Positions 43,049 through 50,823 are shown, counted from the first letter of the stretch. The stretch: DNA of 64,000 nucleotides from Streptomyces sp. CoH27 (GCF_020181035.1 NZ_JAIQYY010000015.1:168800-232799), one strand, 5' to 3'. Notes: generated from the sequence alone by a model not told the origin. Translations and numbers: made by a program.

Positions 43049-43969
43049 ATGGACGTGCTCAGCGATGTCGTCGCGGCCATCCGCACCGGGCGGCCGCACT
43101 CCTCGCGCCGGTACAAGTACGCGCCCTGGGGACTGCGGTTCGCCGACACCGACGAGGCCGGGTTCCATGTGGTGCTGCGCGGCTCGGCCTGGCTGATCCC
43201 GAGGGACGGGGATCCGGTGGCGCTCGCGCCGGGGGACGTCGTCTTCCTCGCGCACGGGCAGGGGCACTCCCTGGTCAGCGCCCCCGGGGTGCCCACGTAC
43301 GAGGTACGGCTGCTGCCCGACGGCACCTGGAGCGGGAGCCCGCCCGGGGAGCCTCGGCAGGGCTGCCCGGACACGGTCACGCTGTGCGGGATCTACCGGC
43401 TGGACCGCGACCGCTCCCACCGGCTGCTGGCCGACCTGCCGGAGGTGGTGCATCTGCCCGCCACGGTCGGCGGTCACCGCTCGCTGCGGGCGGCGGTGGA
43501 GCTGCTCGGGATGGAGCTGGAGGAGCAGCGGCCGGGCACCGACGCGATCGTCACCTCGCTGCTGGACACCCTGCTGCTGTACATCCTGCGGGCCTGGTGG
43601 GAGGCCGAGCGCGCGGCGGGGCGGGCGCGGGGCTGGGCGGGGGCGCTGGCCGATCCGGCGGTCGCGGCGGCGCTGCGCGCGATCCACGCCGATCCGGCGC
43701 GGGCGTGGACGGTGGCGGAGCTGGGCGTCGTCGGCGGGCTGTCCCGGGCGGCGTTCGCGCGCCGGTTCGCGGCGCTGGTGGGCGAGCCGCCGCTGACGTA
43801 TCTGACCTGGTGGCGGATGACGACGGCGGGCCGACTGCTGCGCCACGACGACCTCTCCCTGCGCCAGATCGCCGAACGTACCGGCTACACCTCGGAGTTC
43901 GCCTTCGCCAAGGCCTTCAAGCGGGAGTACGGAGTGGCGCCGGGCCGGTACCGCAGAGGCGTGGCCTAG
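43049..43969 (+). CDS. AraC-family regulator with N-terminal cupin
   Basis: From ATG 43049 (MDVLSDVVAAIRTGRPHSSR in part) the protein has 306 residues. Residues about 20-170 form an AraC cupin_6 ligand domain (WGLRFADTDEAGFHVVLRGS in pieces, LAPGDVVFLAHGQGH), and the C-terminal 100 residues a pair of AraC helix-turn-helices (LSRAAFARRF; LRQIAERTGYTSEFAFAKAFK). It probably controls the divergent MDR gene through the palindrome at 43025-43048. The ligand is unknown. The start may be leaderless. Its end overlaps the convergent GntR gene by 4 bases. Confidence 0.87.
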   Translation: MDVLSDVVAAIRTGRPHSSRRYKYAPWGLRFADTDEAGFHVVLRGSAWLIPRDGDPVALAPGDVVFLAHGQGHSLVSAPGVPTYEVRLLPDGTWSGSPPGEPRQGCPDTVTLCGIYRLDRDRSHRLLADLPEVVHLPATVGGHRSLRAAVELLGMELEEQRPGTDAIVTSLLDTLLLYILRAWWEAERAAGRARGWAGALADPAVAAALRAIHADPARAWTVAELGVVGGLSRAAFARRFAALVGEPPLTYLTWWRMTTAGRLLRHDDLSLRQIAERTGYTSEFAFAKAFKREYGVAPGRYRRGVA

Positions 43970-44661
43970 TCAGGCCTCCCCCGCAACAACTCCAGCGTCT
44001 CCTCCAGTTCCGCCGTCAGCACCTCCGCCGCCCGCTCCGCGTCCCCGTCCGCGATGGCCCCGACGAGGGCCGCGTGGCTGTGGTCACGGGTGTTGGGGTC
44101 CCGCTCGCGCAGCCGGGTGAGGTCCAGCAGGGTCACCAGGCCCTCGCGCAGGACGGGGGCGAACTCGGTGAACAGGTCGGCCAGGACCGGGTTGTGGGCG
44201 GCGGTGACGACGGCCGTGTGCAGGGCGATGTCGGCGTCGATGAACTCCGCGTCGTCGCCGGCGGATGCCGCCCGGCGCCCGTCCAGCGCGCCCCGCAGCG
44301 CCTCCACGTCCTGAGGGGTACGGCGGTGCGCGGCGAGCCGGGCCGCCTGCACCTCCACTCCCATGCGGACCTCGTAGACGTCCGTGACGGCGGCCCGGCG
44401 CAGCCGGGCGGGCCAGTCCTCGGCGGGCTCGGTGGCGATGACGAAGACCCCGGCGCCGTGCCGGGGCCGTACCAGCCCGGCGCCGGCGAGTGCGCGCAGT
44501 GCCTCGCGGACCGTGGAGCGGCCGACGCCGAGTTCCCTGGCGAGCGTGGTCTCGCCGGGCAGTTTGCCGCCGACCGGCCAGTGACCTGCGGCGATCTGCT
44601 GCCTCAGGCGCTGCGCGGCCTGTTCGACCAGCGGGCTGGGACGGAGGGCTTCGAGCGGCAT
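43966..44661 (-). CDS. GntR-family (FadR subfamily) regulator
   Basis: The 231-residue protein has an N-terminal winged helix (LARELGVGRSTVREALRALAGAGLV in pieces) and an all-helical FCD ligand domain (DADIALHTAVVTAAHNPVL). FCD regulators bind small carboxylates, often amino- or keto-acids, with a metal. It is divergent from leuA with 208 bases between them. Two direct copies of ACTTGTCTG lie there, the second over the leuA -35 box, so this regulator probably controls leuA in response to a branched-chain-type acid. Confidence 0.85.
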   Translation of the reverse strand: MPLEALRPSPLVEQAAQRLRQQIAAGHWPVGGKLPGETTLARELGVGRSTVREALRALAGAGLVRPRHGAGVFVIATEPAEDWPARLRRAAVTDVYEVRMGVEVQAARLAAHRRTPQDVEALRGALDGRRAASAGDDAEFIDADIALHTAVVTAAHNPVLADLFTEFAPVLREGLVTLLDLTRLRERDPNTRDHSHAALVGAIADGDAERAAEVLTAELEETLELLRGRPD

Positions 44662-44673
44662 CGGAGGTCACCA

Positions 44674-44718
44674 ACTTGTCTGCGGAATCGGGGACTTCTT
44701 GGAATTCTCACTTGTCTG
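44674..44718. promoter_or_regulatory. Direct repeats ACTTGTCTG, candidate GntR operators
   Basis: ACTTGTCTG occurs at 44674-44682 and 44710-44718, 36 bases apart, between the divergent GntR and leuA genes. The second copy contains the leuA -35 hexamer TTGTCT, so binding would repress leuA. The first lies in the GntR gene's own 5' region. Confidence 0.55.
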
Positions 44719-44741
44719 AGGAGCTGAGGTGTCGCTAGCGT
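44712..44741 (+). promoter_or_regulatory. leuA promoter
   Basis: TTGTCT (44712-44717) and TAGCGT (44736-44741) are 18 bases apart and match Streptomyces vegetative promoter hexamers. Transcription would begin about 7 bases later, at or next to the ATG of the leader peptide (44749), making that peptide leaderless. Confidence 0.6.
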
Positions 44742-44748
44742 ACCCGGC

Positions 44749-44796
44749 ATGACGCTCCGCGGTCTGCTTCTCCTCGGCTGCCGCGGCGGGGTTTGA
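44749..44796 (+). CDS. Leucine leader peptide of leuA
   Basis: ATG 44749 opens a 15-codon frame MTLRGLLLLGCRGGV ending TGA (44794-44796). Four consecutive Leu codons (44764-44775: CTG CTT CTC CTC) plus Leu3 make it a leucine sensor. The stop overlaps the start of a strong hairpin. Leader peptides rich in Leu codons before leuA are known in actinobacteria. This one lies just before a perfect hairpin and 74 bases before the leuA ATG. Confidence 0.8.
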   Translation: MTLRGLLLLGCRGGV

Positions 44797-44818
44797 CGCG
44801 ACCGGCGCCCCGCCGCGG
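44781..44818 (+). terminator. Attenuator hairpin of the leuA leader
   Basis: CCGCGGCGGGG (44781-44791) and CCCCGCCGCGG (44808-44818) form a perfect 11-bp stem with a 16-base loop. Its 5' arm overlaps the last codons of the leader peptide. A ribosome stalled at the Leu codons would cover that arm and prevent the stem, letting leuA be expressed when leucine is scarce. There is no U tract, so it may act on translation or by Rho. Confidence 0.7.
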
Positions 44819-44869
44819 GACGCCGTGCTGCCGGTCACCGTCCGACCGAGCCGAAGGCAGCGACCGCCG

Positions 44870-46576
44870 ATGAAGACGCCGATGAACACCCTGTGGAACC
44901 CGCAGCGTCCCAGCCCCATGCCGTACCACCGCTACCGCCCCTTCCAGGAGCGGGTGAACGTCCCGGTCACCGAACGGAGTTGGCCCTCCGCCCGCATCGA
45001 GCGCGCTCCCCTCTGGGTCCCCGTCGACCTGCGCGACGGCAACCAGGCGCTGGCCGAGCCCATGGACACCCCGCGCAAGCGCCGCTTCTTCGACCTGCTG
45101 GTGGCGCTGGGTTTCAAGGAGATCGAGATCGGCTATCCGTCGGCCAGCCGCACCGACTTCGACTTCGTACGGCACCTGGTGACCGGCGGGGCCGTGCCCG
45201 ACGACGTCACGCCCGTCGTGTTCACCCCGGCCCGCGCGGATCTGATCGACCGGACCTTCGAGTCGATCGCCGGGCTGCCGCGCGCCGTCGTCCACCTCTA
45301 CATCGCGACCTCGCCGGTGTGGCGGGACGTGGTGCTGGGCCGGGACCGCGGCGAGGTGGGGCGGACGGTGCGGGAGGCGGCACATCGGATGGCGCGGCGG
45401 GCCGGGGACGCGCCCGGCATCCGCTTCCAGTTCTCGCCCGAGACCTTCAACCTCACCGAGCCCGACTTCGTCCTCGAACTGTGCGACGGCCTCACGGAGT
45501 TGTGGGACGCGAGCCCGGACCGCCCGGTGACGCACAACCTCCCGGCGACGGTCGAGATCGCCACCCCGAACGTGTACGCCGATCAGGTCGAGTACATGCA
45601 CCGCCACCTGGACCGCCGGGACTCGGTGATCCTCTCCGTCCATCCGCACAACGACCGCGGCACCGGCGTCGCCTGCGCCGAACTGGCCGTCCTGGCCGGT
45701 GCCCAGCGGGTGGAGGGCTGCCTGTTCGGCAACGGCGAGCGCACCGGCAACGTCGACCTGGTCACCCTCGCCCTGAACCTCTTCGCCCAGGGCGTGGACC
45801 CCATGGTCGACCTCGGCGACATCGACGCCGTACGCGAGACGGTCGAGCACTGCAACCGGCTGCCGGTGCACCCGCGCCACCCGTACGCCGGCGACCTGGT
45901 CCACACCGCCTTCTCCGGCACCCACCAGGACGCGATCAGCAAGGGCTTCGCGGAACACGCCCGGCGGGCGGCCGAGTCGGGGGTGCCCGAGCGGCAGGCG
46001 CCGTGGGCCGTGCCGTATCTGCCGATCGATCCGGCCGACGTGGGGCGGACGTACGAGGCGGTGATCCGGGTCAACTCCCAGTCGGGCAAGGGCGGGGTGG
46101 CGTATCTGCTGCGCACGCACGCGGGGCTGGACCTGCCGCCGGGCATGCGGCCGGAGTTCGCGCGGATCGTGCAGGACGCGACGGACGACAGCGGCCGGGA
46201 GGCGACCCCCAAGGAGCTCCACGAGCTGTTCGAGGCGGCGTATCTGGCGGACGGCCCGGTCGGACTCGACTCCTGGTCCACACGGCGGGAGGCGTCCGGG
46301 GTGCACCGGTTCACGGGCACGCTCACCTCGGGGGACGGCTGCGAAGGCACCGGTGACTCGCCGCTCGCAGCCTGCGCGGACGCGCTCGCCGGCACCGGGT
46401 ACCCGGTCGGCGTACTGGACGTGGTGGAGCAGCCGGACGTGGACGGTGGGGCGGTCGCCTACGCCGAGTGCCGGGTCGGCGGCCGTGTCCTGTGGGGCGC
46501 GGGCCGGGACGCCTCCGGGCTCGCGGCCTCGGTGCGGGCGGTGCTGTCCGCGGTGAACCGTGCGGTGGGCCGGTGA
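44870..46576 (+). CDS. leuA: 2-isopropylmalate synthase
   Basis: The start is ATG 44870 (MKTPMNTLWNPQRPSPMP); a second ATG at 44882 is possible. The 568-residue enzyme has the DRE-TIM barrel with the DLRDGNQAL motif, VHPHNDRGTG (metal-binding His pair) and GNGERTGNVDLV. Its C-terminal LeuA dimer/regulatory domain (about 430-565, GTGDSPLAACADAL, VLWGAGRDASGLAAS) binds leucine in relatives. It condenses acetyl-CoA and 2-oxoisovalerate in leucine synthesis. The N-terminal half differs from the most common Streptomyces LeuA (EIGYPSASRTDFDF rather than EVGFPASGQTDFDF), so it may be one of two paralogues. A leader peptide, hairpin and divergent GntR regulate it. Confidence 0.88.
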   Translation: MKTPMNTLWNPQRPSPMPYHRYRPFQERVNVPVTERSWPSARIERAPLWVPVDLRDGNQALAEPMDTPRKRRFFDLLVALGFKEIEIGYPSASRTDFDFVRHLVTGGAVPDDVTPVVFTPARADLIDRTFESIAGLPRAVVHLYIATSPVWRDVVLGRDRGEVGRTVREAAHRMARRAGDAPGIRFQFSPETFNLTEPDFVLELCDGLTELWDASPDRPVTHNLPATVEIATPNVYADQVEYMHRHLDRRDSVILSVHPHNDRGTGVACAELAVLAGAQRVEGCLFGNGERTGNVDLVTLALNLFAQGVDPMVDLGDIDAVRETVEHCNRLPVHPRHPYAGDLVHTAFSGTHQDAISKGFAEHARRAAESGVPERQAPWAVPYLPIDPADVGRTYEAVIRVNSQSGKGGVAYLLRTHAGLDLPPGMRPEFARIVQDATDDSGREATPKELHELFEAAYLADGPVGLDSWSTRREASGVHRFTGTLTSGDGCEGTGDSPLAACADALAGTGYPVGVLDVVEQPDVDGGAVAYAECRVGGRVLWGAGRDASGLAASVRAVLSAVNRAVGR

Positions 46577-46686
46577 GCGAGGTGCTGCGCGCGGCAAGTC
46601 GCCGCATGGGCTGTGGACAACCGAGTGAGCCCAGTGCCAGACCCCTGGAGCGCACGGAACGGCGGTCCGCGTAACGGTACGGCGAA

Positions 46687-46733
46687 GGGGGTGCCCCGCC
46701 GACGGAAGGACTCCGTACCGGCGGGGCACCCCC
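46687..46733. terminator. Very strong bidirectional terminator between leuA and the EF-hand gene
   Basis: GGGGGTGCCCCGCCG (46687-46701) and CGGCGGGGCACCCCC (46719-46733) form a perfect 15-bp stem, and ACGGA/TCCGT inside extends it. It lies between two convergent genes. Confidence 0.85.
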
Positions 46734-46742
46734 TCACGGGCG

Positions 46743-46955
46743 TCACTTGTTGAGGTACGCCCAGAACTCGTCGAACGACAGGACTTTGTCGCCGTTGAGG
46801 TCACGCTGGTTGATGATCGCCTGGGCGACCGTCTCGGTGACGTTCCAGTCGCCCTCCTGGGCCAGCGCGTGCTTGAACTCCGCGGCGGTGATGAATCCGT
46901 CACCGTCCGCGTCGATCCGCTGGAACTCCTTGCGTGCTGCCTCGATGTCCGCCAC
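46743..46955 (-). CDS. EF-hand calcium-binding protein (CabB-like)
   Basis: The 70-residue protein has two EF-hands. Loop 1 is canonical (DADGDGFITAAEF, residues about 15-27), and loop 2 (DLNGDKVLSFDEF) is canonical too. It should bind two calcium ions in the cytoplasm. Similar small EF-hand proteins of Streptomyces (CabB, CabC) are implicated in calcium handling and development. Start ATG 46955; the MerR gene is 60 bases upstream on the same strand. Confidence 0.9.
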   Translation of the reverse strand: MADIEAARKEFQRIDADGDGFITAAEFKHALAQEGDWNVTETVAQAIINQRDLNGDKVLSFDEFWAYLNK

Positions 46956-47015
46956 CGGATCCGCCCCTTTTGTTCGTGTTTCTTGTGCCGTGCAGGCGTA
47001 CTGACGCTGGTCAGA

Positions 47016-47927
47016 TTAACGGCCCGCGCGCGCACGGAGTGCGGCGACCACCCAGGCGAAGTCCTCGGCGTGCGGTGGGGCGGGCTGCCGGTTCACGATG
47101 GCGATGAGTTCGCGGTAGCGGGCGATGCGCTCGTTGAACCCCGCCGTCATGCGTTCCAGCACCTCGCCTCGGTCGGCGTCTCCGAACAGCTCCGCCAGGA
47201 CCTCCTCCGCCTCGGGCGCCGTGGGCTCGACGCCTCGCTCCCGCGCCGGGGCGGCCAGGTCCACCAGCCGCTTGGCGAACCACATGGACCGTCCGCCCGG
47301 ATCCCCCGGCTGCCGGTCGGCGGCGTTGAACTCCATCGCGCGGCGCATCTGGGCCCGGAAGTCCGGGTCCTGGATCATCTCGGCCAGTTCCACCCAGGCG
47401 TCGGCCTCCTCGGGCGTCGGATCGTCCGCGAGGCGGACGGCGGTCTGCCGGATCCGCTGCTGGATGTCCGGGTCCACCGTGTCGAGACCGTGCAGGGTCT
47501 CCGCCACGAACTCCTCCATGATCCGCTGCCGCTCCGCCGCGGACAGCCGGGCCAGTTTGTTCATCAGGGTCATCTCCTCCGCCGTCGAGCCTCTCCTCGC
47601 GACCGTCGACAGCACGGCCCGGGTCACTTTCAGCGCCCTGATCTGCGCGTCCAGCGCCGCCACATGGGTGGCCGCGACCTCGGCCACCGAACGCTCCCCG
47701 GCCAGCACCTCGCGTACGTCGTCCAGGCCGAGCCCGAGCTCGCGCAGGGTATGGATCAGCTCCAGGCGGGCCACGCAGGCGGCGTCGTAGAGCCGGTAGC
47801 CGCCCGTGGAGCGGGTCACCGGGGTGAGTACGCCCTCGTCGGACCAGTAGCGGATGGTGCGCACGCTCAGCCCGGTGGCCCGGGCCAGCGCGCCGATCGT
47901 GAACAGTCCGGTGCCGTCGTCGGTCAT
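47016..47927 (-). CDS. MerR-family regulator
   Basis: The 303-residue protein begins with a MerR winged helix (FTIGALARATGLSVRTIRYW in part, about residues 8-80) and dimerisation helix. The C-terminal ~170 residues are helical and Arg/Glu-rich with a TipAS-like or other effector-binding character (KLARLSAAERQRIMEEFV; DPDIQQRIRQTAVRLADDP). The ligand is unknown; drug- or stress-type inducers are typical. The ADP-ribosyltransferase gene ends 70 bases upstream. Confidence 0.85.
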   Translation of the reverse strand: MTDDGTGLFTIGALARATGLSVRTIRYWSDEGVLTPVTRSTGGYRLYDAACVARLELIHTLRELGLGLDDVREVLAGERSVAEVAATHVAALDAQIRALKVTRAVLSTVARRGSTAEEMTLMNKLARLSAAERQRIMEEFVAETLHGLDTVDPDIQQRIRQTAVRLADDPTPEEADAWVELAEMIQDPDFRAQMRRAMEFNAADRQPGDPGGRSMWFAKRLVDLAAPARERGVEPTAPEAEEVLAELFGDADRGEVLERMTAGFNERIARYRELIAIVNRQPAPPHAEDFAWVVAALRARAGR

Positions 47928-47996
47928 GTCCGGGAGTCTGGGCCTTCCAGCGGGTGGAGACTCAAGGAGCGGGCCCGGGGACCCGCTCCGCGGCTG

Positions 47997-48611
47997 TCAG
48001 TGCCAGGGCTCGTAGTACGGGTTGCTCCGGCAGTCGTCCATGATCTCGATCTTCTTGACCTTGTCGACCGGGCAGACGCCGATGATGTACTGACGGGCGA
48101 CGCCGCCGGGGAAGGCGACCTCGACCTGGTCGGCCCACTTGTGGGTGTCGCCGATGGTCTTGTTGACGTCGATGCCGCCGGGGGCGTCGATGTAGTAGTT
48201 CCAGCCGGACTTGTACCAGGTCTTGTACAGGTCGTGGTCGTAGGTCGTCGAGACGTACGGGGAGGGCTGGTTGACGAGGACGTACTTCTCGATGTCGTAC
48301 TGGCCGTTGACCACGTCCTTGGGGAAGAAGCCGACGGGGAAGATCGTGTCGGGGGAGCGGCTGTCGCTGCGGTAGAGGGTGCCGCAGGTGGTGCGCCAGG
48401 CGGGGGCCGGGGTGATCCGGCCGAGGTCCACGTTCCGGTCGGCGGCGGCCTTCAGCTTGTCCTCGAACTGGGGGCACGCCGGTGCGGCCGCCCTGGCGGG
48501 CGCGGCGGCGGCGTGCGGGGTCACGGGGGCGGTGGCGGCCGTGGTGGCGAGGACGGCGCCGAGGGACAGGACGGCGGCGACGACACGGCGCCGCATTCGG
48601 GTGATGATCAT
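47997..48611 (-). CDS. Secreted ScARP/Scabin-like mono-ADP-ribosyltransferase
   Basis: I place the start at ATG 48611 (MIITRMRRRVVAAVLSLGAV, in part), with a signal peptide (AAAAP region near residue 40-47). The mature protein has the pierisin-like ADP-ribosyltransferase core: Arg81 in LYRSDSR, the S-T-T motif at 121-123 in YVSTTYD, and Gln-x-Glu at 162-164 in QVEVAF, the NAD+-binding and guanine-targeting sites of Scabin and S. coelicolor ScARP (SCO5461). Four Cys can form two disulfides (C46/C76, C180 and later). These enzymes attach ADP-ribose to guanine bases or nucleotides outside the producing cell. No immunity gene is recognisable beside it. A 12-bp inverted repeat overlaps its start. 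Confidence 0.9.
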   Translation of the reverse strand: MIITRMRRRVVAAVLSLGAVLATTAATAPVTPHAAAAPARAAAPACPQFEDKLKAAADRNVDLGRITPAPAWRTTCGTLYRSDSRSPDTIFPVGFFPKDVVNGQYDIEKYVLVNQPSPYVSTTYDHDLYKTWYKSGWNYYIDAPGGIDVNKTIGDTHKWADQVEVAFPGGVARQYIIGVCPVDKVKKIEIMDDCRSNPYYEPWH

Positions 48612-48660
48612 GCGCAGCACGATGTCGGCTGATCGGCCGCGGCGCGTGGATCATCACCCG
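48598..48660 (-). promoter_or_regulatory. 12-bp inverted repeat spanning the ADP-ribosyltransferase start codon
   Basis: CGGGTGATGATC at 48598-48609 and its reverse complement GATCATCACCCG at 48649-48660 are perfect. In the mRNA the upstream arm would pair with GAUCAUCACCCG, directly after AU of the start codon AUG AUC AUC ACC CG, closing a 39-base loop. It could hide the translation start or be a DNA operator. Which start codon is used (48611 or 48596) affects the reading. Confidence 0.7.
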
Positions 48661-48717
48661 AAAGGCGGCGTGTCCCACTGACTCGTGTTCACGTGGTCTT
48701 CCTCAACTGGCCTTCGC

Positions 48718-49920
48718 TCAGCGGAAGATGCCCGTGTGCCCGAGGGAGTAGCGGCCGGGCTGGGGGTAGACGGCGAGGCCGTGCGGGCCGCTGCCGGTCT
48801 TGATGCGGGCCAGTTCCTTGCCGGTGCGGGTGTCGATGGCGTACACCTCGGCGTTGTAGCGGCCGGACAGCCACAGCACCTTGCCGTCGGCCGAGACGCC
48901 GCCCATGTCGGGGCTGCCGCCGCCGGGCAGCCGCCACTTCTTGGTGAGCTTGTTCTGCGTGAAGTCGAAGACGGAGATGGTGCCCTCGCCCCGGTTGGAG
49001 ATGTACATCTCGCGGGAGTCGCGGCTGATGTAGAGGCCGTGGGCGCCCTTGCCGGTGGAGAGGAAGCGGGGCTTGGTGAACTTGTCGCCGTCGAGGATCC
49101 ACAGACCGTTGGCCATCATGTCGGCGATGTAGAACAGCTTGCCGTCCGGGGAGATCTTCACGTCCTGCGGCATCGCGCCGTGGAACGGCAGCTTCTCCTG
49201 CTCGACGACCCTCATCTCCGCGGTGTCGACCTTGAGGATCTCACCGCTGAACTCGCAGGAGACGATGAAGTAGCGGCCGTCCGGGGAGAAGTCGGCGTGG
49301 TTGACGCCGTAGCAGCTGACCGGCACGGCCTTGACGACCTTCATGGTGTGCGCGTCCCGGAAGACCAGCTGGCGGTCCATGGAGGCCATGACGACGGCGT
49401 ACTTGCCGTCGGGCGTGAAGTACAGGTTGTACGGGTCGTGCACGGCGACCGCCTTGCCGGCCTTGCCGGTCTTGGGGTCGATCGGGGTGAGGCTGTTGCC
49501 GAGGTCGTTGTTGACCCAGAGGGTCTTCAGGTCCCAGGACGGCACGACGTGCTGGGGCTGGCGGCCGACCGGGATCGTGTCGATGACCTTGTAGGTCGCG
49601 GGGTCGATGACGGTGACCGTGTTGGAGTTGGTGTTGGGGACGTACACCCGGGACGGGAAGTCCTTGACGACCGGGGAGAGCTGGTTCGGCCGGTCGGCGG
49701 AGTAGAGGTCGGCCGGGTTCTCGACCGGGGGCATCCCGGGCAGCACGTCCACCCGGTCCGGGTTCTGGTTCACCCGCGGCTGGACCGGGGCCTTGCTGCC
49801 GACGGCGTTGTTCTCGGCGTTCCCCCCCTTCGAGGATCCGGAGCTGCACGCGGACAGCAGCGTCAGGGCGGTGAGGGCGGCACCGGCGGCCAGCAGCCGG
49901 GCGGCTTTCGTGGTTCGCAT
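48718..49920 (-). CDS. YVTN-type beta-propeller lipoprotein
   Basis: From ATG 49920 (MRTTKAARLLAAGAALTALT in part) the protein has 400 residues. A lipobox LLSAC makes it a lipid-anchored protein (Cys about 25). The mature part is a seven-bladed propeller with repeats such as RVYVPNTNSNTVTVIDPATY, VGRQPQHVVPSWDLKTLWV and ISPDGKLFYIAD (each shown in part). Propellers of this YncE/YVTN type bind other proteins, DNA or surface ligands. It starts 4 bases inside the deacetylase-like gene, so the two are co-translated. Confidence 0.85.
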   Translation of the reverse strand: MRTTKAARLLAAGAALTALTLLSACSSGSSKGGNAENNAVGSKAPVQPRVNQNPDRVDVLPGMPPVENPADLYSADRPNQLSPVVKDFPSRVYVPNTNSNTVTVIDPATYKVIDTIPVGRQPQHVVPSWDLKTLWVNNDLGNSLTPIDPKTGKAGKAVAVHDPYNLYFTPDGKYAVVMASMDRQLVFRDAHTMKVVKAVPVSCYGVNHADFSPDGRYFIVSCEFSGEILKVDTAEMRVVEQEKLPFHGAMPQDVKISPDGKLFYIADMMANGLWILDGDKFTKPRFLSTGKGAHGLYISRDSREMYISNRGEGTISVFDFTQNKLTKKWRLPGGGSPDMGGVSADGKVLWLSGRYNAEVYAIDTRTGKELARIKTGSGPHGLAVYPQPGRYSLGHTGIFR

Positions 49921-50738
49921 CAGCTCAGCAGCTCCGTGGTGGTGACCGCGCGCAGTCCGCGGCGGTCGAGTTCGTGAAGGACGTCGGGCAGGGCGGCGAC
50001 GGTGTCCGGGTACCCGAAGTGCATGCTCACCACCGATCCGTTCTTCACCTCGGCGAGAACCTTGCGGGTGATGGCGGTGGCGCCCGGCCGGGTGTAGTCG
50101 AGCGAGTCGACGTCGTACGACAGCACGTGCGGGTAGCCGGCCTCGCGGGCGAGCCGGGCGACCAGCGGGGAGGCGGTGGGCGACCGGGAGGGGCGGAACC
50201 AGGTGCCGATCGATCCGGTGAGCCGCTTCAGGCGGTCCGCGCAGTCGGTGATCTCCTTGCGGGCGTCGGCCTCGGCCATGCCGTTGATGGAGATGTGCCG
50301 CTGGGTGTGGTTGCCGAGGTCGTGGCCGCCGTCGAGGATCCGCCGGGCGATGTCGGGGTGTTCGTCCAGCCAGGTGCCGACGGCCAGCACGGTGAGATGG
50401 GCGCCGGCCTTCTCCGCCGCGCCGAGCAGGGAGTGCGCGATGCCCGGATCCCCCTGGCCGTGGAAGGTGAGGGCGACCTGGGCACGGGTGCGCGGGCCGT
50501 GGGTGATCTGGGCGGGCAGGCCGGGATAGGCGCGGGGGGCGGGGGCCGCCTGGACGGCGGCCGGTGGATGGCCCTTGCCGTGGGCGGCGGACGGGGACGG
50601 GGCGGGTGATGTGGGGTCCGGAGTGGTGGTCGGGGCCGCCTGGCCCGCACCGCAACCGGCGGCGAGCGCGCCGCCGGCGACGAGTCCGGCGCCCGCACGC
50701 AGCACCCCGCGTCGGTTGGTCGTGGTCACCCGCACCAT
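49920..50738 (-). CDS. Polysaccharide deacetylase-like protein with altered catalytic motif
   Basis: The 272-residue protein has a twin-arginine-like start (TNRRGVLRAGAGL) and a lipobox LAAGC (Cys29), so it should be a surface lipoprotein. A Pro/Ser/Ala linker precedes a NodB-type CE4 domain. The zinc-binding H-x3-H is intact at His144/His148 (GNHTQRH), but motif 1, normally TFDDGP with the catalytic and metal-binding Asp pair, reads TFHGQGDP (91-98). It probably is not a standard deacetylase and may bind glycans without cleaving them. It is the first gene of a pair with the beta-propeller lipoprotein. Confidence 0.82.
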   Translation of the reverse strand: MVRVTTTNRRGVLRAGAGLVAGGALAAGCGAGQAAPTTTPDPTSPAPSPSAAHGKGHPPAAVQAAPAPRAYPGLPAQITHGPRTRAQVALTFHGQGDPGIAHSLLGAAEKAGAHLTVLAVGTWLDEHPDIARRILDGGHDLGNHTQRHISINGMAEADARKEITDCADRLKRLTGSIGTWFRPSRSPTASPLVARLAREAGYPHVLSYDVDSLDYTRPGATAITRKVLAEVKNGSVVSMHFGYPDTVAALPDVLHELDRRGLRAVTTTELLS

Positions 50739-50823
50739 TTAAGGCCGGACAGGTAAGAAAACCGCCGATTGGCCCGTTTGAGGGAAGACTTCGGGTCGCG
50801 GTTGCGGCCACGCAGGCTGCTCG

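Noticed and set aside
44825..44869. Earlier GTG/other start for LeuA within the leader
   Set aside because: It would overlap the attenuator region; ATG 44870 matches the enzyme's N-terminal region and lies after the hairpin.
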